Shown here: in pieces, positions 6,021-7,743 of the stretch | How the letters are laid out: each line of letters begins with the position of its first letter | How positions within the stretch are numbered: the stretch's first letter is position 1 | Source: Myxococcota bacterium | Lineage (GTDB): Bacteria > Myxococcota_A > UBA9160 > PR03 | DNA length: 7,743 nucleotides | Assembly: GCA_030066475.1 (NCBI GenBank) | Contig: JASJBO010000349.1 | Span: 1-7,743, forward strand | Reading direction: 5' to 3' | The notes under the pieces: model-generated | Told to the model about the DNA's origin: nothing | Databases searched by the model: none | Seen by the model: the letters and a program-made list of their open reading frames with translations, nothing else | Position numbers and translations under genes: made by a program

Positions 6021-6739
6021 TCCAGGATCTCCCCCTGCAGGAACTTGCGCGCCTCCGCGCTGCGCGGCTCGGCGAAGAAGCTCGCGGCGGGGCCGCTCTC
6101 GACCAGGCGGCCGCGGTGGAGGAACAGCACCTCGTCCGCCATGCGCTCGGCCTGCGCCAGGTCGTGCGTGGTGAGCACGATCTTGGTGCCCTCGGCGCGG
6201 ATCGCGCGGATCGCCGACTCGAGCGCGCGCGAGGCCCCGGGGTCGAGCGAGGCCGCCGGCTCGTCGAGGAACAGCACCTCGGGCTCGAGCGCCCAGGCGC
6301 GGGCCAGCGCCAGCCGGTGCTGCTGGCCCACCGAGAGCAGACGGGCGGGGCGCTCGGCCAGCGGCGCCAGCCGCACGGCCTCGAGCACGCGGCCGGTGCG
6401 GCGCGCGCGCTCGTCGGCGGCGACGCCGTGCAGGCGCAGCGCGAACTCGACGTTGGCGCGCGCCGAGCGGCGCAGCAGCACCGGCCGCTGGAACACCAGC
6501 GCGATGTGCCGCGCGACGCCCGCCGCGTCCGCCCCGTCCCATCGCACCGACCCGGCGCTCGGCCGCAGCAGCCCATTGGCGAGCCGCAGCAGCAGCGTCT
6601 TGCCCGCACCGTTGGGTCCCAGGATCACGCTGACCGGCCCGGCCCCGAGCGAGAAGCTCACGTCGTGCAGCAGGTGCTGCCCGCGCGCCGCGTAGCCGAC
6701 CCGCTCGAACACGAGCGGCAGGATCTCAGGCCGCGACAC
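6017..6739 (-). CDS. tupC: Tungstate ABC transporter, ATP-binding protein
   Basis: This 240-residue ATPase powers the TupB channel on the cytoplasmic side. Visible motifs are Walker A GPNGAGKT (41-48), Q-loop Gln84 in FQRP, the signature LSVGQ (135-139), Walker B VLFLDEP (155-161) with the catalytic Glu160, D-loop SLD (164-166) and H-loop His192 in THD. The signature has Val where Gly is usual (LSGGQ), and the family tolerates some variation there. The length fits a short single-domain ATPase without the C-terminal oxyanion-sensing domain of ModC-type proteins. The start is GTG at 6739, 14 bases inside the end of tupB, with GAGG nine bases upstream. It overlaps the tupA start by four bases. 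The tungstate assignment comes from the neighbours. Confidence 0.93.
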   Translation of the reverse strand: MSRPEILPLVFERVGYAARGQHLLHDVSFSLGAGPVSVILGPNGAGKTLLLRLANGLLRPSAGSVRWDGADAAGVARHIALVFQRPVLLRRSARANVEFALRLHGVAADERARRTGRVLEAVRLAPLAERPARLLSVGQQHRLALARAWALEPEVLFLDEPAASLDPGASRALESAIRAIRAEGTKIVLTTHDLAQAERMADEVLFLHRGRLVESGPAASFFAEPRSAEARKFLQGEILD

Positions 6740-7430
6740 GTCGCGTCGCCTCGCGGGCCAGCTCGGCGAGTCCGTTCACGACCAGCGCGAGGCCGACGAG
6801 CAGGATGCCGAGCCCCAGCGCCAGCGGCAGGTCGCCGCGGTTGGTCTCGAGCGCGATGGCGGTGGTCATCACGCGCGTCACGTGGGCGATGTTGCCACCC
6901 ACGATGATGACGGCGCCGACCTCGGCGATGGCGCGGCCGAAGCCCGCCAGCAGCACGGTGAAGAGGGCGTAGCGCCCCTCGAACAGCAGGGTCGGCACGG
7001 CGCGCAGCGGCCGCATCCCGAGCGAGCGGAGCTGCTCGCCGTACTCCGCCCACAGGTCCTCCATCACCTGGCGCGTCAGCGCCGCCACGATCGGCGTCAC
7101 CAGCAGGGTCTGGGCGATCACCATCGCGGCCGGCGTGAAGAGCCAGCCGAGGCCCCCGAGCGGCCCGGAGCGCGACAGCGCCAGATACACGACGAGCCCC
7201 ACCACGACGGGCGGCAGCCCCATCAGCGCGTTCAGCGACACGACGACGGCGCGGCGCCCCGGGAAGCGCGCGATCCCGATCAGGGCGCCCAGCGGCAGCC
7301 CGATCGCCGCCGCGAGCACGAGCGCCAGGCCGCTCACCCGCAGCGAGAGCGCCACGATCTCGACCAGCGCCGGATCGAGCTCGACGATCAGGCGCGCGGC
7401 CGTACGGAAGGCCTCGGCGAGGTCGCCCAT
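6726..7430 (-). CDS. tupB: Tungstate ABC transporter, permease
   Basis: This 234-residue inner-membrane protein forms the import channel. Hydrophobic segments lie at about 22-52, 62-84, 98-118, 152-180 and 203-222. The EAA-type loop that docks to the ATPase is at about 130-151 (YGEQLRSLGMRPLRAVPTLL), followed by FGRAIAEVGAVIIVGGN (164-180), characteristic of TupB. The N-terminus MGDLAEAFRTAARLIVELDP matches the usual start of the family, so I choose ATG at 7430. The frame stays open to 7532, but that part lies antisense to the RNase P RNA. No Shine-Dalgarno sequence precedes the ATG, and a leaderless or very short leader is possible. No clear promoter is visible. This is the first gene of the tupBCA operon. 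Confidence 0.93.
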   Translation of the reverse strand: MGDLAEAFRTAARLIVELDPALVEIVALSLRVSGLALVLAAAIGLPLGALIGIARFPGRRAVVVSLNALMGLPPVVVGLVVYLALSRSGPLGGLGWLFTPAAMVIAQTLLVTPIVAALTRQVMEDLWAEYGEQLRSLGMRPLRAVPTLLFEGRYALFTVLLAGFGRAIAEVGAVIIVGGNIAHVTRVMTTAIALETNRGDLPLALGLGILLVGLALVVNGLAELAREATRRVAA

Positions 7431-7451
7431 GGCCGGAACGGATAGCGGAAG

Positions 7452-7460
7452 TGCTAGCGT
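7452..7460 (+). promoter_or_regulatory. Candidate extended -10 element of rnpB
   Basis: TGCTAGCGT fits the extended -10 pattern TGnTAnnnT and ends about seven bases before the apparent 5' end of the RNase P RNA. There is no good -35, which extended -10 promoters can lack. Any -35 would fall at the start codon of the divergent tupB gene. Confidence 0.4.
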
Positions 7461-7466
7461 GCGGCC

Positions 7467-7743
7467 GACCGGAGCTGGACGGGGGATCGCCGGCGGGCAG
7501 GACCGCCCGCGGGAGGAAAGTCCGGGCTCCATCGGGCAGGGAGGTCGCTAACGGCGACCCGGGGCGACCCGAGGGAAAGCGCCGCAGAAACCACACCGCC
7601 GATGGCCGATGAAGCCGCGCGTCCGGGTGAGGGCGCGCGGGGGAGGCACAGGCAAGGGTGAAATCGTGGGGTAAGAGCCCACGCGCGACAGCCGGGTGAC
7701 CGGCGGCGGGGCAAGCCCCTCCCGGAGCAAGCTCGAATAGGGA
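7467..7743 (+). ncRNA. rnpB: RNase P RNA, bacterial type A (3' end outside the window)
   Basis: This is the catalytic RNA that trims 5' leaders from tRNA precursors. The conserved regions appear in the right order: GAGGAAAGTCCGGGCTCC (7513-7530, 5' side of the P4 core), GAGGGAAAGCGCCGCAGAAA (7571-7590), GGTGAAATCGTGG then GGTAAGAGCCCAC (7657-7682), and CGGAGCAAGCTCGAATAGG (7724-7742, 3' side of the core). The 5' end at about 7467 is an estimate based on the P1 stem position and the candidate -10. The 3' strand of P1 and any terminator lie beyond 7743. The gene is divergent from tupB, with about 36 bases between them. Short minus-strand frames across it are not genes. Confidence 0.97.

Noticed and set aside
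5574..6907. Overlapping long plus-strand open frames across tupA and tupC
   Set aside because: They mirror the real minus-strand genes, which carry full ABC-transporter motifs. The frames have low-complexity composition and no recognisable domain.
7431..7532. Upstream extension of tupB to 7532
   Set aside because: It runs antisense through conserved RNase P RNA and gives a Pro/Arg-rich peptide unlike TupB N-termini.
1..7743. CRISPR arrays, tRNA genes, insertion sequences, long direct repeats
   Set aside because: None were seen on reading both strands. The broken genes at 845-2080 have no transposase or terminal repeats nearby.

Overview
The window is very GC-rich, and its real genes use G or C in almost every third codon position. 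The gene set fits a soil, sediment or marine bacterium of the former Deltaproteobacteria or a related high-GC lineage (Myxococcota, Desulfobacterota, Binatota). It comprises tandem acyl-CoA dehydrogenases, an HxlR-SCP2 regulator, a tungstate importer, and an exported protein resembling PEP-CTERM substrates. This placement is inference from gene content and composition only.

Layout. Positions 1-502 (minus) hold the 5' part of a gene for a secreted protein, cut by the window edge. Positions 503-844 hold no gene I can support. Positions 845 to about 2080 are a patch of broken genes. It contains a 3' remnant of an unknown minus-strand gene (845-988), placed head-to-head with a class III nucleotide cyclase domain that lacks its 5' end (993-1574, plus). 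Downstream of these are a possible frameshifted membrane-protein start and a piece of another exported protein on the minus strand (about 1746-1883).

Positions 2085-5211 (minus) hold a compact three-gene operon. In transcription order it encodes an HxlR-type regulator fused to an SCP2-like domain, then acyl-CoA dehydrogenase 2, then acyl-CoA dehydrogenase 1, ending in a GC hairpin. Its promoter is clear: TTGACT, 17 bases, TAGATA. A perfect 10+1+10 inverted repeat covers the -10 element. The predicted transcript starts at or within a few bases of the ATG, so the regulator is probably translated from a leaderless mRNA and represses itself.

Positions 5208-7430 (minus) encode a complete tungstate ABC importer in the order tupB (permease), tupC (ATPase), tupA (binding protein). 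All three genes overlap, and the last two use GTG and TTG starts. The end of tupA contains the -35 element of the next operon, with no terminator between them. Positions from about 7467 to the end (plus) hold the bacterial RNase P RNA gene, divergent from tupB and cut by the window edge just before its 3' end.

How it fits together: the regulator probably senses an acyl-CoA or other lipid-like ligand through its SCP2 domain and controls the two flavoenzymes, which would desaturate an acyl-CoA substrate I cannot identify. The tungstate importer would supply a tungsten enzyme elsewhere in the genome. Any functional link between the two operons is speculation based on their adjacency.
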